From positions 1 to 47,700 of the forward strand of contig JADJCG010000024.1 in assembly GCA_016703335.1 (NCBI GenBank): DNA of 47,700 nucleotides, written 5' to 3'. This DNA comes from Caulobacteraceae bacterium. Lineage in GTDB: Bacteria > Pseudomonadota > Alphaproteobacteria > Caulobacterales > Aquidulcibacteraceae. The translations under genes and the position numbers were made by a program. Under the pieces are notes generated by a model, which had not been told where the DNA came from, did not search any database, and saw nothing but the letters and a program-made list of their open reading frames with translations. Numbering within the stretch: the stretch's first letter is position 1; the number at the start of each line of letters is the position of its first letter. Below, piece by piece: positions 35,556 through 45,234 of this stretch.

Positions 35556-38500
35556 GCTTCGCCGAACTCTGCGTCACCACGAACTTCTCCTTCCTGCGCT
35601 CGGGTTCGCACCCGGAGGAAATGGTGGAGCAGGCATGTGCGCTTGGGCTCGTCGGCATCGGTGTCGCCGATCGCAACACGCTCGCCGGCGTCGTGCGCGC
35701 GCATGTTAAAGGCGAACGATGCGCGAGGAGGCAAAGGGCGATATCCGCCTGATCGTCGGCTCGCGCCTGGTCTTTCGCGACGGCACGCCGGATCTCATCG
35801 TTTATCCGAAGGATCGGCGGGCTACTCCAACCTCACGCGCTTGCTCACTGTCGGCAATCGACGTGCGCCGAAGGGCGAATGCTGGCTCGATTTCGCGGAT
35901 TACCTCGCACACGCCGAGGGCTTGCAAACGATCCTGGTCCTGCATTCGATCTGGGCGACGAGCCCGCTTGGATCTTACCCCAGCAGATCAAGCGGGCGGC
36001 GGGCGAGGCAGCTGGCTCGCGGCGCCGTTTCAATTCAACGGCGAAGATCGTCGCCGCATCCGGCAACTGAAAGCGCTCGCTGCCGCAAACTGGCGCGAGC
36101 TTCTGGCGACCACCGAGCCGCTGATGCATCATGCCGATCGTCGCGCGTTGCTCGATGTCGTCACCTGCATCCGCGAAAAGAAGAAGCTCAGAGAGGCCGG
36201 CGCTATGCTTGGCGAAAAATGCCGAGCGCCACCTCAAGCCCGCACAGGAAATCCGCCGCATCTTTCGGGACGCACCGGAGGCGGTCGCGGAAAGCTTGCG
36301 CTTCCTCGAAGGCGTACATTTTTCGATGGACGATTTGCGCTACGAATATCCGGAAGAGATAGCCGAGAGGGCTATTCCGATCCTCAACAAGCGCTAGAGG
36401 CGCTTTCTTGGCAGGGCGCGCAAGCGCTATCCGGAAGGGATTCCCCGAGAAGGTATGCCGCGCTCAAGCGCGAACTGGAGATCGTCGGCCGCATAAAATA
36501 CGCGCCATATTTCCTCACGGTCGCGGATATCGTGAAATTCGCGCGCTCCGGTTTCGATAAAGACGGCAATCCAAATGTGCCGATCCTGTGCCAGGGGCAA
36601 GGTTCGGCCGCGAATTCTACGATCTGCTATTGCCTCGGCGTAACTCCGTCGATCCACGCGAAGTGACATTGCTGTTCGATCGCTTCGTCTCCGAAGAGCG
36701 CAACGAGCCGCCGGATATCGATGTCGACTTCGAGCACGAGCGGCGCGAAGAGGTGATTCAATATATCTACCAAAAGTACGGCCGGGACCGCGCCGGGCTT
36801 GCCGCGACGCTGATCTGCTATCGCGGCCGAAGCGCGATCCGCGAAGTCGCTAAAGTGTTCGGCTATTCCGAAGATCAGATCTCCAGTCTGGCAAAGATGC
36901 TCCATTGGTGGTCGCGAGGCGTCGAAGAAGGACCTGCCAGAGACTGGGCTCGGATGTCGATGACGAGATCTCATGCAATGCGTCGCGCTTGCCAATCAAC
37001 TTGCAGGGTTTTCCGCGTCACCTCTCGCAGCACGTCGGCGGCTTCGTCATCACGCGCGAAAAACTGCACGATGTCGTGCCCATCCAGAATGCGGCAATGG
37101 AAGAACGCACCGTCGTGGAGTGGAATAAGGATGATCTGGAAGATCTAGGCATCTTGAAAGTCGATGTGCTGGGCCTTGGGATGCTGACCTGCCTCAAAAA
37201 GGCGTTCGACCTTTGCGAGCAGCATTATCCTGGCGATCAGTTGGTCACGCTCAGATCCCGCCGATACCGACGACCCGCGCGTATACGACATGCTTCAACG
37301 AGCAGACTCGATCGGCGTCTTTCAGGTCGAGAGCCGGGCGCAAATGTCTATGCTCCCACGGCTTAGGCCGGAAAATTTCTACGATCTGGTTATTGAAGTC
37401 GCCATTGTCCGTCCGGGCCCAATCCAGGGCGGCATGGTGCATCCCTATTTGAAACGACGTCAGGGTTTGGAGAAGGCTACGGCGCCAAAGCCTGAGCTTT
37501 GGGAGGTGCTAAAGCGCACCATGGGCGTTCCCCTTTTTCAAGAACAAGCGATGCAGATCGCCATCGTCGGCAGCGGGCTTTTCCTCCGCCGAGGCCGACA
37601 AGCTTCGCCGCGCAATGGCGACATTCAAGCGCGTCGGAACGATCGGTTCGCTCAAAGAGAAATTCATCAACGGGATGATCGGCAATGGCTACGAAAAGGA
37701 ATTCGCCGAAGCGTCTTTCTCGCAGATTGAAGGTTTTGGTGAGTACGGTTTTCCCGAGAGTCATGCGGCGAGCTTCGCAATCCTTGTTTATGTCTCGTGC
37801 TGGCTGAAATGCTATTATCCTGACGTCTTCGCTGCCGCGTTGCTCAATGCGCAGCCGATGGGCTTTTATGCGCCGGCGCAGATTGTGCGCGATGCGGCAG
37901 ATCACGGCGTTCAAATCAGACCGATCGATGTGAACCACTCGACTTGGGACAACACCTGGAACCCGGGCCCAAAGGCGGCAAAGCGCGTGCATACACGTCA
38001 CGTAGAGATGGTTGGCGACATTCGCTCAACGCACGCCATGCGATTGGGTTATCGGCAAGCGCAAAGACTGAAGGAAGCGGAGATGAACCAACTCGTCGCC
38101 AATCGCGGCGCGGGCTACGATTCCGTCCGCGATGTTTGGCTTCGAAGCGGCTTGTCGCCTTCCACCATCGAACGCCTCGCCGACATTGACGCCTTCCGCT
38201 CTCTTGGCCTCGACCGCCGTGATGCGTTGTGGGCTGCGCGTGGCTCAACCGGGTCGGCGGGCAAGAGGATTTGCCGCTGTTCGCGCAGCAGCAGGATCCG
38301 ACGCGCGAACCGGATTTCGATTTGCCGCCGATGCCGCTTGGGTGAGCACATGGTGGAAGATTATCGGACGATCGGGCTTTCGCTGAAGGCGCACCCGGTC
38401 GCGTTGTTGCGGGATGAGCTTACGGATCGGCGGGCGATCAAAGCCGAACAGCTGGCGGAAATGCCAAATGGCCACGCGCGCGCGTCGCGGGCTGGTGCTT

Positions 38501-38838
38501 GTGCGCCAACGGCCGGGCACGGCGTCGGGAGTGATCTTCATGACGCTCGAGGACGAAACCGGCATCGCCAATATCGTCGTCTGGCCGAAATTGTTCGAGC
38601 AATTTCGCCGCCAAGTGTTGGCGGGCGGCTCGTGGCGATGGATGGGCCCGTGCAAAGCGAAAGCGGCGTCATCCACGTCATCGCCGAGCGCGTGCATGAT
38701 TATACGCCGATGCTGGCGAAGCGCTCTCGGCGCGTGGCGCAAAAGCGGACGCCACCGGCCCAACTGATGAACCGCGTCGCGGCACACACGAAGATCCGCG
38801 CCAGCAGGCCATCCGCGCAATATGCGCATCAATCTTAG
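35552..38838 (+). CDS. dnaE2: Error-prone DNA polymerase III alpha subunit DnaE2, many frameshifts
   Basis: C-family polymerase that extends past lesions in the SOS mutasome. The start is sure: ATG 35552, MSFAELCVTTNFSFLRSGSH, overlapping the imuB stop (ATGA). PHP-domain text follows (LGLVGIGVADRNTLAGVVRA). The palm has CQGQGSAANSTICYCLGVTP, the catalytic PPDIDVDFEHERREE and a third acidic residue in LKVDVLGLGML. Further on come FPRHLSQHVGGFVITREK, then RPGPIQGGMVHPYLKR, FINGMIGNGYEKEFAEASFS and a C-terminal OB-fold segment SGVIFMTLEDETGIANIVVW. About ten frame changes occur in 3.3 kb, all with conserved flanks. The exact 3' end is uncertain (38.80-38.90 kb). Confidence 0.88.
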
Positions 38839-38918
38839 ACGTAAAGCAAGCCGCGACGGTGATGCCGAAGGGGCGGAATTTCCGGGCGGCCCGGGCGCCC
38901 CGCAGAAGGAGAGGAGGA

Positions 38919-39828
38919 CTAGCCGCGCCAGCGCGCGAAGATCGCTGTTGGCAACAACTCGCTGCGGCCTTCGTGCGGCAAGCACATTTCGCCCGCTTGC
39001 CACTCGCCGCCTTCGAACATTTGCTGCGCTGTCTGCGCAAGCGCCAGGTAGGAGAGGCGCACCGCGTACACGGTCGCGATCATAAAGCCTTTAGCGCTGG
39101 CGCGTTCGTTTGGATCTGTGCGCAGCAATGTTTGGCAGGCGTCGAGCAATGCCGGCAAATTCGTCTTCTAGCCGCCAGGTCTCGCCGTCCGGCCCGCGCC
39201 CGAATTTCGGTGGATCGAGGATGACGCCGTCATAACGCCGGCCCACGGCGGATCTCGCGCTTCACGAACGGCAGCGCGTCGTCGCAAATCCATCGGATTG
39301 GCGCATGCTCGAAACCCGCCGCTTGCTGATTCTCGCGCGCGTAGCCGATGGAGTTCTTCGAAGCATCTACGTGCGTGACGTTCGCGCCTGCTTTCGCGCG
39401 GACGAGCGACGCAAGACCAGTATAGCCGAAGAGGTTCAGCACTTCGGGCTGCGGCCCTTGATGCGCCATCAAATACTCGCGCGCATAGCGCCAGTGCACT
39501 GAGTGCTCCGGAAAAAACGCCAGGTGGCGAAATGGCGTTGGACGCGACACAAACGAGAGATCGTCCCAGCGCAGCATCCAGTTCTGCGGCAGCTCACGAT
39601 TGAAGCGCCAGCGGCCAGCTTCATCGTCATCGCCTTGCGACGGCGCAAAGATCGCATCCGCCGCATCCCATTCCTCCGCCGCCGCGCAGGCGCCCACAAC
39701 GCCTGTGGCTCGGGCCGCACGAAGCGGTAGGGGCCGACTTGCTCGAGCTTGGCGCCATTGCCGGAATCCAGCAGGCGATAGTCGTGCCAATCGTCCGCAA
39801 TTAAAATCTCAGGCGCGCGCGCCGTCAT
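38919..39828 (-). CDS. Class I SAM-dependent methyltransferase, RlmI/COG1092-like, frameshifted
   Basis: Probable rRNA cytosine methyltransferase or relative. It starts MTARAPEILIADDWHDYRLL (39828). The catalytic core reads PEVLNLFGYTGLASLVRAKA with the SAM-binding FGYTG, THVDASKNSIGYARENQQAA with the acidic ligand, and YDGVILDPPKFGRGPDGETW with the DPPKFGRG motif near 39210. The C-terminus, PALLDACQTLLRTDPNERAS through TAIFARWRG, ends at 38919. At least three frame changes (near 39710, 39235 and 39160) break it. It is convergent with dnaE2 and its start overlaps the next methyltransferase gene by about 20 bases. Confidence 0.82.
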
Positions 39829-40512
39829 ATCCGCGTCTCCGCCAAAGATCGTAGAGCATCACGCCCGTCGCGATCGCAAGATTTAAACTGTCAGCCCGGC
39901 CGCGCATCGGCAGCTTCACCAGTGCATCGCAGGCTTCTTCCATGTGCGCCGGCAAGCCTGATTGCTCGTTGCCCATCAAGATGATCGCGCGCGGCGCGCG
40001 GGCGATCGGCATCGAAGGGCGCCTTTGAGCGACAGGCCCGACATCTCGCGCCGCGCGCCTTCTTGAAGCGCAGCAATTCCTCGAACGACGCGCGCGCCAG
40101 CTTCATCGCAAAAAGCGACCCCATGCTCGCGCGCACGGCCTCGACCGAAAACGGATCGCACGAGCGCGACGATGGTATCGCCGCTGAGCTCCAGCGGCGC
40201 CAGGCGCTGCTTGTAGGCGCCGATCACCGTCTGCGGGTTATCGCGCTTGCTGATCTGGGCGAGGATGCTCTCGCTCGTCTCGATCCGCACGCGCCGGGCT
40301 CTGCCTGCGCAATCAGCGCGCGGACCTGATCGCGCCAACGCCGCCGGCGAGAAAAGCAGGATTTCCGGCCACACCCCAAGGTCCGCCGCCTCGACCGCCA
40401 GGCGCGCGCCCTCAGCCAGGAACAAGCCGGTCTCGGCGCGTCCCTTCTTCAGGTGCAGGCTCTTGAGCGTCTTGATCTGCGGATTAGATGTGCTGGTGAT
40501 GTGGTGGGCCAT
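39809..40512 (-). CDS. TrmH/SpoU-family RNA 2'-O-methyltransferase with an internal deletion and frameshift
   Basis: SPOUT-class methyltransferase acting on tRNA or rRNA. N-terminal substrate-binding domain from ATG 40512: MAHHITSTSNPQIKTLKSLH, then GLFLAEGARLAVEAADLGVW. C-terminal SPOUT motifs: IILMGNEQSGLPAHMEEACD (motif 2) and RADSLNLAIATGVMLYDLWR (motif 3). Motif 1, normally RDPxNxGxxxRTADA with the catalytic Arg, is missing in all frames: the text passes from DTIVALVR straight to DPFSVEAVRASMGSLFAMKL. About 25 codons are absent, and the frame is shifted. A further shift lies near 40020. As written it would be inactive. Confidence 0.8.
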
Positions 40513-40612
40513 TGCGCCTTTGGGTTCGCCCTGAGGGGTTTTCCGGTTTTCGCTTAGATCGTCGGGCATTAGAAGGGCGTTAAGGCGTTAACGAGTGCGC
40601 GGCGCGGGAAAA

Positions 40613-40790
40613 ATGATCGGCCTTATCATCTCCGAGGTGATCCTCTTCGCCGTCGCGGCGCTGCTTGGCTTTGCGCTCGGCTGGCGCTGCTTGCGTATGC
40701 TGGCGGCGCAACGTCGCCGAACTCGAGCAGCGCGAGATCGACAAACTGCGCAGCGCGCTGAGTGAAGCGCAAGTGCGGCGGGCGCGATGA
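40613..40790 (+). CDS. Small single-span membrane protein with coiled-coil tail, frameshifted
   Basis: ATG 40613 opens with a hydrophobic helix (MIGLIISEVILFAVAALLGF, then ALGWRC). After a one-base shift near 40710 the text continues RNVAELEQREIDKLRSALSE and AQVRRAR, ending at TGA 40788-40790. Without the shift the frame ends after 51 codons in Arg-rich nonsense. The product, about 58 residues, would be a membrane-anchored short coiled coil. The stop overlaps an ATG at 40787, where the OmpA-like gene may start. No family recognised. Related small genes often accompany OmpA genes in this order, but that is my impression and not a demonstrated link. Confidence 0.6.
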
Positions 40791-41902
40791 CGTGATCCCA
40801 GGGCGAGCCAACAGGCGCGTCAGATGGTGCGCTGTTGGTGTTGGGCGCGGGGCGATCCGCTGCTTCGGCATGTCTTCGCCGCATGCCGGCGCCATCTGGC
40901 GCATGCCGGGCGTCCTGGAAGAGCGCGTGGCGACGGCGCTGCTGGCGCGGGCTTTCCGGGGCTGGACGTCGCCATGAATGGCCAGCGCGTTTCTGTTGCG
41001 CGGCATCGTCGAAGACGAGAGCGATATCGCCGCCGCGCGTGAGGCGGCGCTCACGCCGCGGGCGGCGGCGGCATGTGGTCGGGCGGCGTGACGAGCGTCA
41101 ACACCGCGGATTTCACGCTTGGCACGATCGAGCGGCCGTTTGCTTGGAGCGTGCGGCGCGAAGCGTCGCGGGTCGTGCTTAGCGGCGCCGCGCCCAGCGA
41201 GAATGCGCGGGCTGATCTGATGACGGCGGCGCCGCAAGCTTTCAGGACCGCGGGAAACCGTTGACGAAATGCACGTCGCCGGCGGGGCGGCATCGCCGCT
41301 CTTCCTCCGTGGCGCGGCGTGCGGTCCGCTTGGTGGCCGACCTGAACACGGGCGAAGCGCGGATCATCGATGGTCAGCTCGTCGTGATCGGCGATGGCGG
41401 CCAGGCGGGCGTGGACGCACGTGCGCGAGGCGTTCGCAAAGCCGCCCGCGCCGTTCCGGTCGCGCCTGGCGGTGACGATCGACGGCCTAGATGTCGATCA
41501 TCCCGAACTGCAGGGACTCAATCTCAACGATGGCGACGCGGAGACCTGCGAGCGCGCGTTCGATCGGTTGATGGAGCGCAATGTGATCAATTTCGCGGAA
41601 GGCTCGCCGCGTTGGCGCCGGCGAGCCGTCGGGTGCTGGAACGCGCTGGCTTCGGTGGCGCTGCGTTGCGATCGGTTCTCGATCGAAGTCGCGGGCCACA
41701 CAGACAACACCGGCGACCGCGATCTCAACATGGACTTGTCGCGCGGCGGGCGGATGCGGTCGCGGCTTATCTCGCCGGGCAAGGCGTGGCGCGCGCGCGC
41801 TTACCCGCGCACGGTTACGGCCCGATCGCCCGCGCTCCAGCAACGCGACGCCGGCGGGCGCAAGCCGCGAACCGGCGCATCGAATTTTACGTGAGCGGCT
41901 GA
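40787..41902 (+). CDS. BON/OmpA-domain envelope protein, several frameshifts
   Basis: Outer-envelope protein that would bind peptidoglycan. Reconstructed text: GAIWRMPGVLEERVATALLA, then FGLDVAMNGQRV-like repeats, IERPFAWSVRREASRVVLSG with the BON-like strand-helix pattern, RSRLAVTIDGLDVDHPELQG, and the OmpA domain FSIEVAGHTDNTGDRDLNMD, followed by RRADAVAAYLAGQGVARARL and AANRRIEFYVSG. The GHTDNTG and NRRIEF motifs are the diaminopimelate-binding signature. The N-terminus probably holds a membrane helix, but it is obscured by frame breaks. At least five shifts occur. The next gene begins two bases after its stop. Confidence 0.75.
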
Positions 41903-41903
41903 G

Positions 41904-43146
41904 ATGATCTACCTCATCGGACAATTGGCACTCTGGCTCTTTTGGCGGCGCCGTTCATGGCGACTGTCCGGGTGGGCCTACGCTGCGCGACGCGCGCTGC
42001 GGCTGGAGGCGAAGCTGCGCGCCGCGAGCGTGAAAATCTGTTGCGCGACCTCCTGCGTTTCACCGGCGATGGGCCGATTGAACGCGAGACTCGAACTTGG
42101 ACGCGCCGCGCCAACGCAGCGTCTGCTGGAAATCCGCGATGGCCGCATCGCCGAACTGGAGCGGGCGCTTGAGAGGCGCGGGCGCGCACGGACGAACCCG
42201 CGACGCGCAGATCGCGCAGATCGCGGCGGTCAGTTGAACGATCTTGATGCTGCCGAGCTGGCGCGGTTGCGCGCGGCGGACGTAGAGCGGCAACGGACTG
42301 TCGATGTTGACGTCGAGCCGGTTGAGGAAGAGCCGGTTGAAGATGAGACCATCGCGCTGCAAGCGTGGCGGCTGCGCTATTTCGAACAGCGTGTGAGATA
42401 TCCGGAAACCGCGCCGCCTTGGCGCCGCCCGCGGAGCCGAAGCCTCACGGCGCAGACGCGCCGCCGCTGCACGAATGGCGGCGCGCGCGAGGCGACGGCG
42501 CGCGCGAGCTTCTTGAAGATCAGGTTGCGCGCTGGCGCGCGAAGCGCCAGCGGCCGGTTGCCGAGCCAGAGGCAGAAGCGGCGCCGTTCGCAGCGAATGC
42601 CGACGTGGATATCTTGTTGCGCTGGCGTTTGCTCTATCTTGAACGCCGCGTCGCGTATTTGCAGGCGACGCCGGCCGCTCAGCCTGAGCCGGTTGCGCCG
42701 TTGCGTGAGACCCAGGCCGATCCCGATCGGTGGAAATGGCGCGCGCGTTATCTTGAAGCGCGCGTTCGCCACTGAGCAGCGGCCGCCGCAGATCATCGAG
42801 GCGCCCGTCGCTGGCTGAGCAGCGGCGGAAGCGCCGGTTCGTGCTGCTGCAGAACCTGTGGCGCGACGCGAAGCCGCCGGTTCTGCCTGCCGCGCGCAAC
42901 GGGGCGCCTGACGATCTCACCCTGATCGAAGGCGTGAGCTTACTGCAGCAAACGACGATGTATTCGCTCGGCGTGTTCCACTTCGACCAGATCGCCGCCT
43001 GGAGCGAAGAGAACGTCGCTTGGGTCGATCAATATCTGCGCTTGCAGGGCCGGATCGGCGACGAGGAATGGGTTGAGCAAGCCGCTGAGCTTGCCGCTCA
43101 TGGTCCAGCCGCCGCACGCCGCGCGCTTGAGAGCGAAGACGCCTAA
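41904..43146 (+). CDS. Membrane-anchored protein with repeated WRxRYLE motifs and C-terminal helix-hairpin-helix-like domain, frameshifted
   Basis: An N-terminal hydrophobic helix (MIYLIGQLALWLLLAAPFMA once the first shift is repaired) is followed by a charged coiled coil (DGRIAELERALERRG). Three copies of a similar motif follow: ALQAWRLRYFEQRVRY near 42355, DILLRWRLLYLERRVAYLQ near 42610 and DRWKWRARYLEARVRH near 42730, separated by Pro/Ala/Glu-rich linkers. The C-terminus (from about 42910) reads DDLTLIEGVSLLQQ, then SLGVFHFDQIAAWSEENVAW and VDQYLRLQGRIGDEEWVEQA. That region resembles the helix-hairpin-helix-like domain found at the end of NuoE or L21 fusions in alphaproteobacteria. The frame changes at least four times. 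Function unknown; adjacency to the OmpA-type gene suggests an envelope complex. Confidence 0.7.
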
Positions 43147-43150
43147 GGGT

Positions 43151-43535
43151 CTAGCCTTTGAAGTAAGCGCAGAACTTGTTGCCTTCAGGATCGCGGACGT
43201 AGGCGCCGTAGAATGGCGGCTCGGTTTCGCCGCGCACGCCTGGCGCGCCTTCGTCCTTACCGCCGCTTGCGAGGGCTGCTGCGTGAAACGCTTCGACCGC
43301 CGCGCGTGATGGCGCTTTGAACGCGAGCATCGAGCCGTTGCCGAGCGACGCTTCTTTGCCGTTCTCCGGCGTGGCGAGATAAATCTCGAAGCCTTCTTTC
43401 TTTCCGTCAGGGCCGTAGCCGGCCCAGCCGCCGCCTTCGAAGGTGCGCTTGTAGTTCAAGCGGTTCGAATGCGGCGTCGAAGAAGGCGCATGAGCGCGCG
43501 ATGTCGTTCGAGCCGATGGTGACGTAGCCGATCAT
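43151..43535 (-). CDS. VOC-family (glyoxalase-like) protein, one frameshift
   Basis: Small metal-dependent VOC-fold protein of about 127 residues. From ATG 43535: MIGYVTIGSNDIARSCAFFD, then after a shift near 43455 NYKRTFEGGGWAGYGPDG, FEIYLATPENGKEASLGNGS and the C-terminal GAYVRDPEGNKFCAYFKG. The final DPEGNxF with a preceding strand is the standard glyoxalase/bleomycin-resistance ending. Substrate unknown. It is convergent with the WRxRYLE gene, five bases apart. Confidence 0.85.
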
Positions 43536-43773
43536 GTGAATCCTCCCGGTTCGGAAGGTGCCGCAGGGTGATCCGGATTGTCAAGAACAAAAGAAGAACG
43601 ACGCGCGGAGGCGCCCGCAGCGGAGAAGTCCGACGCGGCGGAGGCGTGTGAAACGAGGAGCGCTCTTTTTTGGACCGCCAGCGCCTCGCCGGCGGACGCT
43701 GTTTCAACGTGCAGCCCGTGCACAGGTTGAAACACGCCGGCGAGGGCGCCGGCGGCTCAGGTCGGTCCAAGAC

Positions 43774-44217
43774 TTACGAGCTGTCGATGATGGCCATTTG
43801 CGCGTGGGCTAATGACGAGAGCGGAGTTGCAGCGCTTGGCGTTGTGAAAATCGGTGCTCGGCGCGTCAGCCGTCTGCGCATGCGTTTGGCGAGATCGGCG
43901 GCGTGTGTTTCGAGCGTGTGCAGCGCGTCGATGAGGGCGCGAAGTTGCTCGAAGATGCCTTTGCGAATGAGTGCGCGACGCAGGCGTGAGCCGATGAGCG
44001 CGCGGATGAGTCCGGACGTTGTGATCGCGCGCCCGCGATAGGCGGTCGCGATGCATTTTGGCGTGCGCATGCGCGCGAGATCGCCGGCGCGCGTGATGAT
44101 GAGGCCTCTGACGAGATAGTCGAGACGCGCGAGCGCATCGAGATCCGCGCGTTGGCTTGCGTGGCGCGGCTTCATGGCGATGGCGCCGGTGATCGCCGCG
44201 AAGAGCCACATCGACAT
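43774..44217 (-). CDS. Hypothetical protein
   Basis: 147-codon frame starting MSMWLFAAITGAIAMKPRHA, with a short hydrophobic N-terminus and then a basic helical body rich in Leu/Ala/Arg (LDALARLDYLVRGLIITRAG, then LRALIDALHTLETHAADLAK). Composition and codon bias look coding. No family recognised. Its 5' side runs into the poly-G tract, so the true start and upstream region are unreliable. The first residues may belong to a longer protein. The 238 bases between it and the VOC gene (43536-43773) show nothing I can assign. Confidence 0.55.
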   Translation of the reverse strand: MSMWLFAAITGAIAMKPRHASQRADLDALARLDYLVRGLIITRAGDLARMRTPKCIATAYRGRAITTSGLIRALIGSRLRRALIRKGIFEQLRALIDALHTLETHAADLAKRMRRRLTRRAPIFTTPSAATPLSSLAHAQMAIIDSS

Positions 44218-44218
44218 C

Positions 44219-44340
44219 GCCCCCGCGCGGGCGGGGGGGGGCGCGCGGCCGCGGGGGGCCGGGGGGGGAGGGGGGCTTTTGGGGGGGGGGGGGGCGCCGG
44301 GGGGGGGGGGGCGCCTGGGAATCCGCCGGGCGGGGGAGAC
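44219..44340. repeat. Low-complexity poly-G tract
   Basis: About 120 bases dominated by G runs of 9, 6, 8, 6, 14 and 13 (the longest at 44281-44294 and 44299-44311), broken by short C, T or GCGCC. Nothing like it occurs elsewhere in the window. It translates into Gly- or Pro-rich nonsense. A base-calling or assembly artefact is the most likely origin; a genuine G-quadruplex-prone element is the alternative. Confidence 0.85.
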
Positions 44341-44379
44341 CGCTCCTCCAATTCATGTGCGTTCGGCTGGAATTCGCCG

Positions 44380-45098
44380 TTAGCGGACATCGGCTTTGGT
44401 CCTGGCGCAGGCAGATAGTGAGCTAGCTGGTGCATTGCTGTCCAGCCGGCCGAAGGCGACCCCAGTTAGGTTGGCGGCTTCGAGTGCGCTGCGAAAGCCG
44501 CGCTGCACACAACGATTTGGGGCCATTTCCAGATTCTGAAGAGGTGCAGGTCGGGCGGTAAGTCCTTCTTGAATGCAAGCAGCGAACCCGCGCTATAGCT
44601 CCGAATTGCGGCGGGCGCGCCCGACTCGATGTGTGAGTTGGCCTCATCAACCACGTCTTCAAACCGTATTACATCGCACAGCCAGCGGTTCGGTATCTCA
44701 AGGTCCTGGCCCTGCTTGCTGTGCACCAAAACCTGCGCTTGCGCGCAATCGATTGCGTCTGCCGCATACGCCATCAACACGGCGCGCGCCTGGGCTGAGA
44801 CAATCCAGAATGCGCTGCCGTTTTCAAAATCACGCACGCGCCGCCTGGGGTTGAACTTGTAGACAATACGGTCGGCCGGTGCGTCACGAGGAAAGCCAGA
44901 GCCCAGGCTTGTCAGACGAATGCCCAGAGACGGAATGTGCGGAGCGATGAACGGACCCGCTCGATTTCCCGCGCGCGAACACTCCCAATCTAATGTCTCT
45001 TGCGAACGCAGGCCCGCGTCGGGATCGGTTAAAACGCGATAAAAAGAGGTCAGCGGCTCCATCGCGCGCATTGATATCAGATGAGTGTTTGAGGTCAT
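44380..45098 (-). CDS. Imm11-like (DUF1629-type) immunity protein, one frameshift
   Basis: Protein of about 235 residues after repair. From ATG 45098: MTSNTHLISMRAMEPLTSFY, then RVLTDPDAGLRSQETLDW. The second half carries the family pattern: a strand with WLCDVIRFEDVVDEANS, a strand AGSLLAFKKDLPPDLHLFRI, then WKWPQIVVCSAAF. After a shift near 44500 the ending is RSALEAANLTGVAFGRL, the usual alpha-strand close of Imm11 proteins, with the stop at 44380. Such proteins neutralise polymorphic toxins delivered between neighbouring cells. No toxin gene is visible next to it. The surrounding DNA is less GC-rich than the rest, which suggests horizontal acquisition. The family call rests on pattern, not a search. 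Confidence 0.55.
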
Positions 45099-45109
45099 CC
45101 GGCGACTGT

Positions 45110-45123
45110 CCGCAATGGGCCAA
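45110..45123 (+). repeat. 14-base repeat, copy 1
   Basis: CCGCAATGGGCCAA, within a GACTGTCCGCAATGGGCCAACC context. It is identical to the copy at 45574-45587 and flanks the orphan ORF between them. Confidence 0.6.
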
Positions 45124-45234
45124 CCTAGGCCGTTGCGACGATCTTCGTGACCGGCTTACTCGCCGATTGCGGTCAGTCGGTTGGCGCACGTAGCAATGGC
45201 GTGTTGTCGCCGAAACGCGACGTTTGAGCCGATG

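Noticed and set aside
44152..44418. Gly-rich and Pro-rich open frames over the poly-G tract
   Set aside because: They are produced by the G runs themselves and do not resemble a natural repeat protein.
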